This document shows, piece by piece, positions 1 to 8,322 of a DNA stretch of 43,592 nucleotides. This DNA is from Deltaproteobacteria bacterium (GTDB lineage Bacteria > Desulfobacterota > Deferrimicrobia > Deferrimicrobiales > Deferrimicrobiaceae): the NCBI GenBank assembly GCA_020346465.1, contig CP070783.1, positions 1,891,857-1,935,448 of the forward strand. Direction: 5' to 3'. The notes beneath the pieces were generated by a model. The model ran no database searches. It was not told where the DNA came from and worked only from the letters and a program-made list of their open reading frames with translations. Numbering within the stretch: position 1 is the first letter of the stretch; each line of letters opens with the position of its first letter. The translations under genes and the position numbers were made by a program.

Positions 1-1
1 A

Positions 2-2101
2 GAGGAGAGGGTGCGCCTGAAGGCGATCCTCGACGGGGCCGTGGACGCCATCATCACGGTAAACTCGGATGGAATGATCGAGTCGGCCAATCCCTCCGTG
101 GAGAAGATCTTCGGGTACACCCCGGAGGAACTCCTCGGCCGGAACGTGAACCTCCTGATGCCCGAGCCGCACCGGCACCTTCATGACGGCTATATTCGCC
201 GATATCTCGAGACGGGACAGGCGGCGGTGATCGGGATCGGGAGGGAGGCCGAGGGGATCCGCAAGGACGGATCGCTCGTCCCGATCGAACTGACGATCGC
301 GGAGGTCGCGCTTCCCGACCGGACGCTTTTCACCGGAATCCTCCGGGACATCTCCAAGCGCCGGGCCGCCGAACGGGCCCTTAAGGAGAGCGAAGAGCGC
401 CTGGTTCTGGCCCTCCGAGGGGCGGATCTCGGCACCTGGGACTGGGACGTCCCAACGGGACGGCTCATCTCCAGCTTGCGGATGACGGCGATGCTCGGGT
501 ACGAACCCGACGAGATCGACCCGACGATCGGCGGCTGGGAGGCGCTGGTTCATCCCGACGATCTCCCCGGGGTTCGGGACAAGATCCAGAAGCACTTCCG
601 GGGGAACCTCCCGCTCTGCGAGGCGGAGATTCGCCTTCGAGACAAGTCCGGGAAATGGAGATGGGTCCACCTCCTCGGACAAGTTTTCTCCCGGAGGACG
701 GACGGGAAACCGATTCGGGCCGTCGGGGTCCAGCGCGACATCAACCTGCGGAAGGAGGCGGAGGCAAAACTCCTGGACGCTCTGGAAAGGATCCGAAAGG
801 GCCATGAAGACCTTCTGGCCCTCCTCAATTTGCTCCGGATCGGAACGGTCGCTTTGCAAGAAAACGGAGCCGTTTCCTTCATGAGCGAGTTCTGCGAGCG
901 GATCGAGGGATTGGATCGGGCCGGCGCCATCGGAAAGACCTGGGAGGAGGTCCTTCCCTTCGATCCGCTTTCCCAGGAGAAGATCCGCGAGTCGATGAAG
1001 CAGAAAGAGTCGGATCGACACCGCCTCAGTCTCCACCTTGAGACTCCTTCCGGGCAAAGCTACGCACTCGAGTGCGACGTCCGGGATGATCCGCGGCACC
1101 CGGATCGCCGCATCCTGTTCCTGTACGACGTGACCGAGACCGAAACCTTGAGGGCCCGCCTCGAGCAGGCGCAGGCCTACCGCCTGGTGGGGAGCAGCCC
1201 CCCCATGCTTCGCCTCTACGAGATGATCGAGAGGGTCTCCGGGGGAGACTGGACGGTCATGATCGAGGGGGAAACCGGAGCGGGCAAGGAGCTGGTCGCC
1301 CGCGCCATCCATGCGTCGAGTCCGCGGCGCAGGGGGCCATTCCTCGCCGTCAACTGCGCCGGACTGACCGAGTCGATCCTTGCCAGCCAGCTCTTCGGAC
1401 ACCGGCGGGGAGCCTTCACCGGGGCGTCATCCGACCAGGAGGGGTATTTCGAGGCGGCCGCCGGAGGGACGATCTTTCTCGACGAGATCGGGGATATCCC
1501 CCCGGGGGTGCAGACCAGCCTCCTGCGGGTCCTCCAGGAACGGGAGATCACCCGTCTCGGGGAGGCGAGGCCCCGCAAGGTTAACGTCCGGGTCATCGCC
1601 GCCACCCATCGCGACCTGGTCCGGGAGGTTGCCAGCGGGCGATTCCGGGAGGATCTTCTCTACCGGATCCGTGTCACCCGCCTGGAGATCCCCCCGCTTC
1701 GCGAAAGGAAGGAGGACATCCCCCTCCTGGTCTCCGCATTCCTGGGGGAGGCGCGGATCTCCTCGGGGAAACCCACACTTCAGCTCAGCACGGAGGCGAT
1801 GCGGAACCTGACCTTGTATTCCTGGCCGGGGAACGTGCGGGAACTGCGGAACGCGATCGATCACGCGGCGATCCATGCCCGAGCGGGGGTGATCCAGCCT
1901 TCCGATCTGCCTCATGAGATCCTGGGAATGACACGGACAAAGGCGCGATCCGGCCCCGAGGAAATCGGGGAAGTTGACGAGAGGGACCGTCTGCTGGCCG
2001 CCCTGAAGAAGGCGAAAGGGAACCGAAGCCTCGCCGCGAAGCAGCTCGGGATCAGCCGGGCAACCCTCTATCGCCGGTTCCGGGAGCTGGGAATCGGATA
2101 A
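2..2101 (+). CDS. PAS-domain sigma54-dependent response activator (NtrC/Fis family), 5' end outside window
   Basis: Enhancer-binding activator of sigma54 promoters. The reading frame stays open to the left edge, and the first PAS starts only a few codons after the GTG at 11, so the gene is probably truncated by the window. Numbering from that GTG: PAS 1 at about 4-118, PAS 2 at 130-245 (WDWD and WRWVH features of the PAS_3 type), a weaker PAS-like segment at 265-380, the AAA+ domain at 395-620 with Walker A GETGAGKE (about 420-427), the sigma54-contact loop GAFTGA (467-472) and Walker B IFLDEIGD, then a Fis-type helix-turn-helix at about 660-695. PAS 1 has H58 (HDGY) and R78 (IGIGR) exactly 20 residues apart, as for the heme ligand His200 and Arg220 of Bradyrhizobium FixL. 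Heme and oxygen sensing are therefore a reasonable inference, though many PAS domains share this motif without proof. No receiver domain or kinase is visible, and the target promoter is unknown. Confidence 0.93.
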   Translation, partial: EERVRLKAILDGAVDAIITVNSDGMIESANPSVEKIFGYTPEELLGRNVNLLMPEPHRHLHDGYIRRYLETGQAAVIGIGREAEGIRKDGSLVPIELTIAEVALPDRTLFTGILRDISKRRAAERALKESEERLVLALRGADLGTWDWDVPTGRLISSLRMTAMLGYEPDEIDPTIGGWEALVHPDDLPGVRDKIQKHFRGNLPLCEAEIRLRDKSGKWRWVHLLGQVFSRRTDGKPIRAVGVQRDINLRKEAEAKLLDALERIRKGHEDLLALLNLLRIGTVALQENGAVSFMSEFCERIEGLDRAGAIGKTWEEVLPFDPLSQEKIRESMKQKESDRHRLSLHLETPSGQSYALECDVRDDPRHPDRRILFLYDVTETETLRARLEQAQAYRLVGSSPPMLRLYEMIERVSGGDWTVMIEGETGAGKELVARAIHASSPRRRGPFLAVNCAGLTESILASQLFGHRRGAFTGASSDQEGYFEAAAGGTIFLDEIGDIPPGVQTSLLRVLQEREITRLGEARPRKVNVRVIAATHRDLVREVASGRFREDLLYRIRVTRLEIPPLRERKEDIPLLVSAFLGEARISSGKPTLQLSTEAMRNLTLYSWPGNVRELRNAIDHAAIHARAGVIQPSDLPHEILGMTRTKARSGPEEIGEVDERDRLLAALKKAKGNRSLAAKQLGISRATLYRRFRELGIG

Positions 2102-2299
2102 AGGGCTCCCGATAGGAAATTTCTTTTTTCGCTACCTATCCAGGAGGGCACATCCACCCGGCTTGCCGTCTTGATCCTGTGGCCGGGCCGGTCTGTCCGA
2201 CAGGAAATACCCCGTCGCGCCGCCCGCCGCCGCATCCGGCAGCCTTTCGCCGTCCGTATACGCGAAATGGGATGGTGTTCAACCCGAACCCTCCGCGCA

Positions 2300-2314
2300 C
2301 CTCGAACGTCGAGG
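2300..2314. repeat. Perfect 6-bp inverted repeat beyond the transposase remnant
   Basis: CCTCGA and TCGAGG flank a 3-nt loop (ACG), about 40 bp past the restored stop codon of the IS91-type remnant. IS91-family elements carry short palindromes near their termination ends, so this may be part of the element's end. That is inference, and no defined element boundary is seen. The rest of 2102-2353 holds no credible gene. Confidence 0.3.
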
Positions 2315-2353
2315 CGGAAGGGGAGGAGGGGAGAGGTTCGGTCCCCGGTCGCC

Positions 2354-2900
2354 TTACTGTGGTCCGTAGTCCGGAAACGGGCCGGGGAAGAAGTCGTCGA
2401 AAAGCGGCGGCGACCGTCCGGGGAGTTTCAGGGGGTCGAAGCGCCGCCCGATGTGGGCTTTCGATCTTGCGAATGACCGGGGCCTGGGCGATGAAGCCCG
2501 CGACGCGCATTCTCTGGCCGCAAGGGCACAGCAGCGGGTCGACCTCGTACACGCGGCGAATCAGCCGCGCCCACGATTTCCGGCGGGCTCGCTTGACGGA
2601 ACAGGAAGGGCAAAATCCTCGTTGCTTGAAGGAAAAGGCGACGAGATATTCATTTTCGCAGGCATCGCACCGGACGCGCGCGAATCCGACCTCGGGAAGG
2701 CCGCAATCCAAGAATCGCTCGACGGTCTTCGGAATGATCCCGCGCAGAGGACCGAAGGTCCGCTCGAACCGGTGTTCGTATTCCCGGGTGAAGCTGTCGA
2801 AATAATGGTGAAGGACAGCGTAGAAGGGGGACCGCTCGGGCCGCCTGGGGCGGTAGAGTTTCGGTTCATCGGTTCGTAAAAAGGTCGCCGCCGATTCCAT
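2354..2900 (-). pseudogene. IS91-family (Y1/HUH) transposase remnant: internal deletion plus frameshift
   Basis: The N-terminus has the typical IS91-type opening (FYAVLHHYFDSF) and a zinc-binding segment (CDAC...FCPSC). It then jumps directly after about 90 residues into what reads as the family's C-terminal end (SWARLIRRVYEVDP, LCPCG, VIRKI). The HUH/tyrosine catalytic core, normally some 250 residues, is missing. A single-base frameshift near 2458-2464 throws the last part out of frame. Restoring it gives a coherent tail (AHIGRRFDPLKLPG ... PFPDYGPQ) with a stop at 2354-2356. The frame as it stands runs on to 2136 through sequence with no family resemblance. The element cannot transpose itself. 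The family call is secure from the two ends, but the exact element is not identified. Confidence 0.8.
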
Positions 2901-2994
2901 TCATGGCGGCAAGGCAAGGAGCAGGCCAAATTACTGCCGCTTTGCTGGGCCGGGGAACATATGTGCCGAACCATATGCCATGGCGGGAGATCCG

Positions 2995-3202
2995 CTAACT
3001 GCCCATGTGAAGGGTTCTCCCCCAGCGAGTTGCCTTTTTCGCCATCCACAAGTTGACCCCAAGGCGGTCGGCAATGGCGTCATATGGCATGCCCAACCTG
3101 CTGAGATGTAATACCTTTTCTGATATTTTCCTTTAGAATGGGACGGCGTCTTCGTCTGTGAGGTTGCCCTCTATAGGAATCTCGGATGCGGTTCGAATTC
3201 TT
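2995..3202 (-). pseudogene. Serine-recombinase C-terminal tail remnant
   Basis: Reading the minus strand, an arginine-rich stretch (RRRRRPILKE) is followed after a one-base frameshift (within about 3114-3133) by a helix-turn-helix-like segment, SEKVLHLSRLGMPYDAIADR followed by LGVNLWMAKKATRWG, ending at a TAG at 2995-2997. This layout (basic linker, 'RLGMSYRAIAERLGVS' helix pair, short tail) is typical of the far C-terminus of resolvase/invertase-type recombinases. The catalytic N-terminal domain is absent and a stop precedes the fragment at 3203-3205. It is short, so the call rests on motif recognition only. It lies next to the IS91 remnant and is locally less GC-rich than the surrounding genes. 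Confidence 0.5.
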
Positions 3203-3225
3203 TCAGATGGGGCGCGCCATCCTTC

Positions 3226-4239
3226 CTACGCTCCCGGCCGTTTCGGCCCCGATCCGGCGCCCGTGCGATCGATCGCCTTCGCGATCTCGTCCAGGTCCTC
3301 CTTGGTCAGCGTAATGTTCACCGCGCCGATCCAGCCGTCGACCTGCTGCGGGGAGCGGGCACCCACGATCGCGCCCGTGACCCCCGGCCAGGCGAGGGTC
3401 CACGCCACCGCGATCGTCTCGACCGTCGCACCGTGCCTTTTGGCGACCGGCCGGAGCGCGTCCCGCAGCGCGAGGTTCTTCACCACGTCCGGGCGCCGGA
3501 ACGCCGGCATCCGGCGTCTCCAGTCGTCCGGGGCCAAAGAATCCGCTCGTTCGGCGGTCCACTTCTCCGTCAGCAGCCCCGACGCCATCGGGCTGTACAC
3601 GATCACGCCGGTGCCCTGTGCGCTGCACCAGGGGATCTCCGCAGCCGCCGCGCCGCGCTGGATCAGCGAGAAGGGCGGCTGGTGCGAGTCCACGTGACGG
3701 ATCCCGGCGCACCGGGACAGGAGGTCGACGTCGAAGTTCGAGACGCCCGCCCACCGGACCTTGCCTTCCTCCACGAGTCTTTCCATCTCGGCCCAGGAGT
3801 CCTCCACGGGTGTCCCCGTCTGGTCCGGCCAATGGAACTGGAAGAGGTCGATCCGTTCGACCCCCAGCCGGCGAAGCGATTCCTCGCACCCGCGGCGGAC
3901 CTCCGCGGGACCCAGGTCCCGCCGGATCTCCCCCATCGGGTCCTTCGCGTCCCATTTCAGGCCGCATTTCGTGAAGACGAGCGGCTGCTCCCCCGGCGGC
4001 ATCGCCCGGAGCAGTTTTCCGACGAGTTCCTCGGAGTGCCCGTGCCCGTAGACCGCGGCCGTGTCGATCCAGTTGATTCCCCGTTCCACGGCATGCCGCA
4101 TCGCCGCGAGCGACGCCTTGTCGTCCTGCGGGCCCCAGCCGAAGGACCAGCCTCCGCCCCCGATCGCCCACGCGCCGAACCCGACCCGGGTGATCTCCGG
4201 GCCGTCCTTGCCGAGTTTCCGAACAGGAAGGGATGCCAC
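3226..4239 (-). CDS. Aldo/keto reductase
   Basis: NAD(P)H-dependent reductase of the AKR superfamily, 337 residues with a TIM-barrel layout. The GTG at 4239 is chosen because AAAGGAGG lies about 10 nt upstream and the family's usual beginning (VRKLGKDGPEITRVGFG) follows at once; the frame is open further upstream but without homology. The catalytic tetrad is visible as D59, Y64 (DTAAVYG), K91 (FTKCGLK) and H136 (FQFHWP). 'YSPMASGLLTEKW' and the C-terminal 'AIVGARSPQQVDGWIGA' are typical of the YajO/IolS-like AKR groups. It is divergent from the neighbouring metallo-hydrolase, with about 145 bp between the start codons. The substrate cannot be read from sequence; a small aldehyde or ketone is likely. 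Confidence 0.92.
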   Translation of the reverse strand: MASLPVRKLGKDGPEITRVGFGAWAIGGGGWSFGWGPQDDKASLAAMRHAVERGINWIDTAAVYGHGHSEELVGKLLRAMPPGEQPLVFTKCGLKWDAKDPMGEIRRDLGPAEVRRGCEESLRRLGVERIDLFQFHWPDQTGTPVEDSWAEMERLVEEGKVRWAGVSNFDVDLLSRCAGIRHVDSHQPPFSLIQRGAAAAEIPWCSAQGTGVIVYSPMASGLLTEKWTAERADSLAPDDWRRRMPAFRRPDVVKNLALRDALRPVAKRHGATVETIAVAWTLAWPGVTGAIVGARSPQQVDGWIGAVNITLTKEDLDEIAKAIDRTGAGSGPKRPGA

Positions 4240-4385
4240 GCTCGAAGACCTCCTTTGTGCCCGATGGGGATCCACGGGTAAGACGATCGCAGATGAAAGG
4301 AGTTTCGTCCATTGCGTGAACCTCTTCGCGGGTTCGGGAGATCTTACATAGGGAACCGGTTTCGATGACTCTGCTCGGAGGATCG

Positions 4386-5450
4386 ATGCGGTTGTGGTGT
4401 GGCGCACTCCTGGTCCTTTTCGCCGCCCAGACGGCGTGCGCGGGCAACCCGCGCCCTGACCCCGGGAAGCCCCACCACAGCCGGAACAGTTTCCGGAACG
4501 TGCACCCGACCGGGCCCCGGGGAAGCTTCTGGAAGTGGCAGTGGGAGCGGTGGCGGAAAGGGCTTCCGAAGACCCCGCCCGGCGGCTACCGGTTCGAGGT
4601 TCTCGAGCCGGATGTGCCGTTCCTTAGAGAGAATGGCCGGGAGACGACCGTCACGTGGATCGGTCACGCGACCCTTTTGATCCAGGCGGGGGGCGTCAAC
4701 GTCCTCACCGATCCCCACCTGGACGAGCGGGCCTCGCCGGTTTCCTTCGCGGGCCCGAAGCGGGTCGTCCCCCCCGCTTTGTCCTTTGACGAACTCCCCC
4801 GGATCGACCTCGTGCTCATCTCCCACAACCATTACGACCATCTGGACGAAGGGACGGTCAAGCGGCTCGCCACTTCCCGAAACGGATCCCCGTTGTTCCT
4901 CGTCCCGCTGGGACTCAAGGACTGGTTCCACGCAAAGGGAATTCGCAACGTCCGGGAGATGGACTGGTGGGAAACGGATGAGGTTCTCGGGCTTTCGCTC
5001 CATTTCGTGCCGACGCAGCACTGGAGCGCCCGTTCCCCCTTCGACCGGAACGAGACCCTGTGGGGGGCATGGGTGGTGGAGAGCCCGGATTTTCGGTTCT
5101 TCTTCTGCGGCGATGCGGGGTACTCGGACCACTTCCGGGAGATCTCCGGGAAGTTCGGCTCCTTCGACCTCGCCGCCCTGCCGATCGGGGCCTACGAACC
5201 CCGGTGGTTCATGAAGGCCGCCCACATCAATCCGGCCGAGGCGGTCCGGGTCCACCGGGAACTCAACTCCCGCTTTTCCATCGCGATCCAGTGGGGGACG
5301 TTCGTGTTAAGCGACGAGCCGCTCGACGAGCCGCCGGTCCGGCTGGCCGAGGCGCTGGCCGAGGCCGGGGTGGATCCGGGCCGTTTCGTGGCATTGCGCC
5401 ACGGAGAAACGATTCGACGGGACGAAGGGAGCGGCTGGATCCGCCGTTGA
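4386..5450 (+). CDS. MBL-fold metallo-hydrolase, RomA/NAPE-PLD-like, exported
   Basis: Zinc hydrolase of the metallo-beta-lactamase fold, 354 residues from the ATG at 4386. That start is preferred over the ATG at 4365 because GGAGG sits just upstream and a signal peptide begins there (about residues 1-19, ending QTACAG). A lipobox is not convincing, so cleavage by signal peptidase I is more likely. The metal motif is HNHYDHLD (H147, H149, D151, H152), with further ligand candidates in TQHWSAR, CGDAGYSDH and the late AHINPAEA. The N-terminal FRNVHPTGP...FWKWQWERW and WIGHATLLIQ segments match the RomA/NAPE-PLD-like subgroup rather than the lactonase (UlaG) subgroup. The location is probably periplasmic or membrane-associated. 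The substrate is unknown, possibly a phosphodiester lipid. Confidence 0.85.
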   Translation: MRLWCGALLVLFAAQTACAGNPRPDPGKPHHSRNSFRNVHPTGPRGSFWKWQWERWRKGLPKTPPGGYRFEVLEPDVPFLRENGRETTVTWIGHATLLIQAGGVNVLTDPHLDERASPVSFAGPKRVVPPALSFDELPRIDLVLISHNHYDHLDEGTVKRLATSRNGSPLFLVPLGLKDWFHAKGIRNVREMDWWETDEVLGLSLHFVPTQHWSARSPFDRNETLWGAWVVESPDFRFFFCGDAGYSDHFREISGKFGSFDLAALPIGAYEPRWFMKAAHINPAEAVRVHRELNSRFSIAIQWGTFVLSDEPLDEPPVRLAEALAEAGVDPGRFVALRHGETIRRDEGSGWIRR

Positions 5451-5632
5451 GCCTGTCCCGCGGCATGATTTGCGCAGCCCATCCGCCCGTTCACGGGACC
5501 AGAGGGTCGAATCCTCCGGGGCGCGCCGCTTTTTCCCGGTTGCCATATTCGTTGTTTCGTGGCATTAGAAGGACTCGATCATCTTGTTCCTTGGTTTCCG
5601 ATCCAGGGAAGAACATTGCGGAGGAGGAAGAA

Positions 5633-6592
5633 ATGAAGCCCGTTATCCTGGTTACCCGAAGGCTGCCGGATGCCGTCGAGGAGCGTCTTCGGCGGGACTA
5701 CGACGCCCGCCTGAACCCCGAAGACGTCCTCTATTCCCCTGACGAACTGATCGAACGGGCGAAGGACGTCGACGCGATTCTTCCCTGCCACACGGAAAAA
5801 TTCAGCGCGGAAGTGATCGCCCGTCTGCCCGCGCGCGTGCGCGCCATTGCGAATTTTTCCGTCGGGTACGACCACGTGGACATCCAGGCCGCAAAGGCCA
5901 GGGGGCTCATCGTCACGAACACCCCCGAGGTGCTGTCCGACGCCACGGCGGAGCTGACCATCATGCTCATGCTGGGCGCGGCGAGGCGGGCAAGCGAGGG
6001 CGAACGGCTGGTCCGCACCCGTGCGTGGAAGGACTGGAACCCCCGTTTCATGCTGGGCACCCAGGTGACGGGAAAGCGGCTCGGGATTCTCGGATTCGGG
6101 CGGATCGGACAGGTCGTCGCCAGGCGGGCCCGTGGATTCGACATGGAAATTCACTATCACGATGTGCGGAAAATGGCGCCGGAACAGGAAGGGGGCGCGA
6201 TCTTCCATCCGACTCCCGAGGAGCTGATGCCGCATTGCGATTTTCTGACGCTCCACTGCGTGTCCAGCCCGGAAACCCTCCGGCTGCTCAACGCCGAGCG
6301 CATCGCCCTGCTGCCGGACGGGGCGATCGTCATCAACGCGAGCCGCGGGGCGGTGGTCGACGATGAAGCGCTGATCGCGGCGCTGAAGTCCGGGAAGCTG
6401 ACAGCAGCCGGTCTGGACGTCTACACGAACGAACCGGACATCCATCCGGAGTACCGGGAGTTGCCCAACGTGTTCCTGATGCCGCACATCGCCAGTGCCA
6501 CGAAGGAAACGAGGGACGCGATGGGGTTCCGGGCGCTCGACAATCTGGATGCCATCTTCGCCGGGCGGGAACCCCGCGACCGCGTGGCCTGA
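5633..6592 (+). CDS. D-2-hydroxyacid dehydrogenase, glyoxylate/hydroxypyruvate (D-glycerate) type
   Basis: NAD(P)-dependent reduction of glyoxylate or hydroxypyruvate to glycolate or D-glycerate is the likely reaction. The protein has 319 residues, and the start at 5633 follows GGAGGAGG. The Rossmann motif GFGRIGQ lies at about 154-160, and the catalytic residues R238 (NASRG), E267 (TNEPD) and H285 (MPHIASAT) are all present. The substrate-loop segment NFSVGYDHVD is of the GRHPR/GyaR kind, not the PGDH kind, and there is no ACT domain. The frame is open upstream to 5060, but that part overlaps the metallo-hydrolase and has no homology. It could reduce the hydroxypyruvate produced by the serine-glyoxylate aminotransferase at 32051-33238 and so feed glycerate to the kinase at 30649-31992. 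Family assignment is firm; substrate preference is inferred. Confidence 0.92.
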   Translation: MKPVILVTRRLPDAVEERLRRDYDARLNPEDVLYSPDELIERAKDVDAILPCHTEKFSAEVIARLPARVRAIANFSVGYDHVDIQAAKARGLIVTNTPEVLSDATAELTIMLMLGAARRASEGERLVRTRAWKDWNPRFMLGTQVTGKRLGILGFGRIGQVVARRARGFDMEIHYHDVRKMAPEQEGGAIFHPTPEELMPHCDFLTLHCVSSPETLRLLNAERIALLPDGAIVINASRGAVVDDEALIAALKSGKLTAAGLDVYTNEPDIHPEYRELPNVFLMPHIASATKETRDAMGFRALDNLDAIFAGREPRDRVA

Positions 6593-6670
6593 GAGCGTCC
6601 TCTATCGGAAAAATCCCATGGGTCGCGGGACGACCCCCGACGGGATGGTTGTGCGAAAGGTCCGGGGTGC

Positions 6671-6692
6671 GATCCCCCCGCTCGGGGGGGTC
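6671..6692. terminator. GC-rich stem-loop between convergent genes
   Basis: GATCCCCCC, loop, GGGGGGGTC forms an 8-bp stem (one bulged T) between the end of the hydroxyacid dehydrogenase and the end of the small membrane protein, whose stop codon falls at the stem's edge. There is no immediate T-run on either strand, so intrinsic termination is plausible but not proved. Confidence 0.4.
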
Positions 6693-6870
6693 AATTGCCG
6701 GGCGGTAATTTTTTGCTTTCCCTTACCTCTTCGACAAAGTCGTACACCATCATGATGACGCCTGCCACGATGATGATCCAGAGCGTAATGGATTTTATGC
6801 GGATGGCGTAATACAGAAAGAAGACGAGCCCCATCGCCATCGCGATCACTCCCGTGATGATGTTAGACAT
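6691..6870 (-). CDS. Small two-helix membrane protein, function unknown
   Basis: A 59-residue protein read from the ATG at 6870, with AAAGGAGG about 11 nt upstream; an upstream in-frame extension to 6903 lacks a ribosome site. Two hydrophobic helices (about residues 4-21 and 26-43) are followed by a charged tail (FVEEVRESKK). It is the last gene of the TRAP/amidase run, 42 bp after the amidase, so it is probably co-transcribed. Nothing in it points to a known family. It might be an accessory of the transporter or an unrelated inner-membrane peptide. Confidence 0.6.
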   Translation of the reverse strand: MSNIITGVIAMAMGLVFFLYYAIRIKSITLWIIIVAGVIMMVYDFVEEVRESKKLPPGN

Positions 6871-6912
6871 GGTGCCGCTGCCTCCTTTCCTGCCCTCGAT
6901 CATTTCTGTTTT

Positions 6913-8307
6913 TCAATGCCTGTCCCTCTTCGGCTTCCGCGTCTTCTTCCGCGCGGGACGCGGATCGCCGGCGAAGTTCGCGAGCCAGCGGGCCGTTCGC
7001 AAAAGCCGTGCGTCGTCGCCTTTGGCCCCTACCAGCTGAACCCCCATCGGCATGCCGTGGGAACCCTGCAACAGGGGAAGGGTGATCGCGGGCATCCCGC
7101 AAAGGGTCCACAGGGTGCAGAATACCGGGCTTCCCGTTGATTCGAGCCCGACGGGGGCCTCGCCGGTGGTGGCGGGAGTGATGATGGCGTCGTGCCACTC
7201 GAAGGCCTTGTCGAGCTCGCGGAGGAAGGCCGGGACCTGGCCCAGCGCGCGGCTGTACTCCACGGCCAGCACCTTCTGCCCCCGCTCGATCATCTCCCGC
7301 AGGACCGGGCTCAAGCGTTCCTTGCCTCGCGCATATTCCTGCTCGAAGCTTCTGGCGAGATCCGCCTCCATGATCGTGCGGTGCAAAGAGACCGTCTCCC
7401 GGAACATGTCCGGAAGTTCGAACCCGCCGGCGTTATCCCCCAGGTGCGCGACCAGTTCCGCAAACGCCTCTTTCGTGTCTTCGTCGGCCTGGTCCCATAC
7501 GGCCGTCTTGACGAAGGCAAGACGTGGAGCGACCGGAGGGTCTTCGTCGGCCGTCTTGCGCAGAGCGGGGCGCGCCCGCGGCCGCGTGTCGGGATCGTGG
7601 TCGTCGAAGGCCATCATCTGCTCCGCGACCAGCGCGGCATCCTCGATGGTCCGCGCAAACACCCCGACCTGGTCCAGGGGCCGCGACTGCTGGAGCACGA
7701 GGTGCCGGGAAATCAGGCCGTGGCTCGGTTTGTACCCGTAGACCCCGCAGTAGGAAGCCGGGCGGATGGTCGATCCGTTGGACTGGGTGCCGATGGCAAG
7801 GGGTGCCATGAGCGCCGCCACGGCCGCGGCGGAGCCGCTCGAGGACCCGCCGGGGGTGCGCTCGGGGTCGTGGGGATTGCGGGTCTTGCCCGGCGAGTAG
7901 ACCGCAAGCTCGGTGGTGACGGTCTTTCCCAGGATGATCGCGCCCGCCTCGCGGAGCCGGGCGACCGCGGTGGCATCTTCCTCCGGCCGGCGTCCGGCGT
8001 GCAGGACCGTCCCGTCCTCGGTCGGCATGTCCTTCGTGTCGAAGATATCCTTGACCCCCACCGGAACGCCGTGGAGCGGACCGAGCGCCCTGCCTTCCCG
8101 CCGGGCCAGGTCCGCCTCGCGCGCCTGGGTAAGGGCCAGGTCGGGGTCGAGGTGCGCCCATGCGCCGACCCGTTCCTCGACCGCCGCGATGCGATCGAGG
8201 CAGGCGCTCACCAGCTCTTCGGAGGTGATCCGGCCGGCGCGAATCGCCTCCGCCGCCTCGACGGCGCCCAGGAGAGTCGGATCCATCTCGGTTTTCGGGC
8301 GGGACAC
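6913..8307 (-). CDS. Amidase-signature hydrolase, malonamidase E2-like
   Basis: Amidase of the Ser-cisSer-Lys family, 464 residues. The triad is K86 (VGVKDIFD), cis-Ser S155 (PGGSSSGSAAAV) and nucleophile S179 (IGTQSNGSTIRPASYCG). The spacings (69 from Lys to cis-Ser, 24 to the nucleophile) match those I recall for malonamidase E2 (K62, S131, S155), as does the surrounding sequence. A role as GatA is unlikely: gatB/gatC are absent and the gene sits 15 bp after the TRAP large permease. The GTG at 8307 is used as start; an ATG at 8286 is an alternative and neither has a strong ribosome site. The C-terminus is rich in Arg/Lys (RPARKKTRKPKRD). The context suggests it hydrolyses an amide of the imported organic acid in the cytoplasm, which is inference. 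Confidence 0.88.
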   Translation of the reverse strand: MSRPKTEMDPTLLGAVEAAEAIRAGRITSEELVSACLDRIAAVEERVGAWAHLDPDLALTQAREADLARREGRALGPLHGVPVGVKDIFDTKDMPTEDGTVLHAGRRPEEDATAVARLREAGAIILGKTVTTELAVYSPGKTRNPHDPERTPGGSSSGSAAAVAALMAPLAIGTQSNGSTIRPASYCGVYGYKPSHGLISRHLVLQQSRPLDQVGVFARTIEDAALVAEQMMAFDDHDPDTRPRARPALRKTADEDPPVAPRLAFVKTAVWDQADEDTKEAFAELVAHLGDNAGGFELPDMFRETVSLHRTIMEADLARSFEQEYARGKERLSPVLREMIERGQKVLAVEYSRALGQVPAFLRELDKAFEWHDAIITPATTGEAPVGLESTGSPVFCTLWTLCGMPAITLPLLQGSHGMPMGVQLVGAKGDDARLLRTARWLANFAGDPRPARKKTRKPKRDRH

Positions 8308-8322
8308 GGGAGTTGCCCGTCC

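Noticed and set aside
2111-2140. GATAGG...CCTATC repeat just after the sigma54 activator as a terminator
   Set aside because: The arms are only 6 bp with an 18-nt loop; the T-rich loop is on the inside rather than following the stem.
2171-2879. Plus-strand open frames in the transposase region
   Set aside because: They are antisense to the IS91 remnant, with arginine- and proline-rich translations and no recognisable domain.
5501-5516. tRNA T-arm-like sequence (GAGGGTCGAATCCTC) suggesting a tRNA or attachment site
   Set aside because: No acceptor, D or anticodon arm can be found around it, the stem is only 4 bp, and no integrase is linked to it.
5060-5632. N-terminal extension of the hydroxyacid dehydrogenase frame
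   Set aside because: It overlaps the metallo-hydrolase gene in another frame, has no homology, and a perfect ribosome site precedes the internal ATG at 5633.
6913-8307. GatA subunit of the aspartyl/glutamyl-tRNA amidotransferase
   Set aside because: The gatB and gatC genes are absent, the gene is inside a TRAP operon, and the catalytic region is closer to malonamidase.
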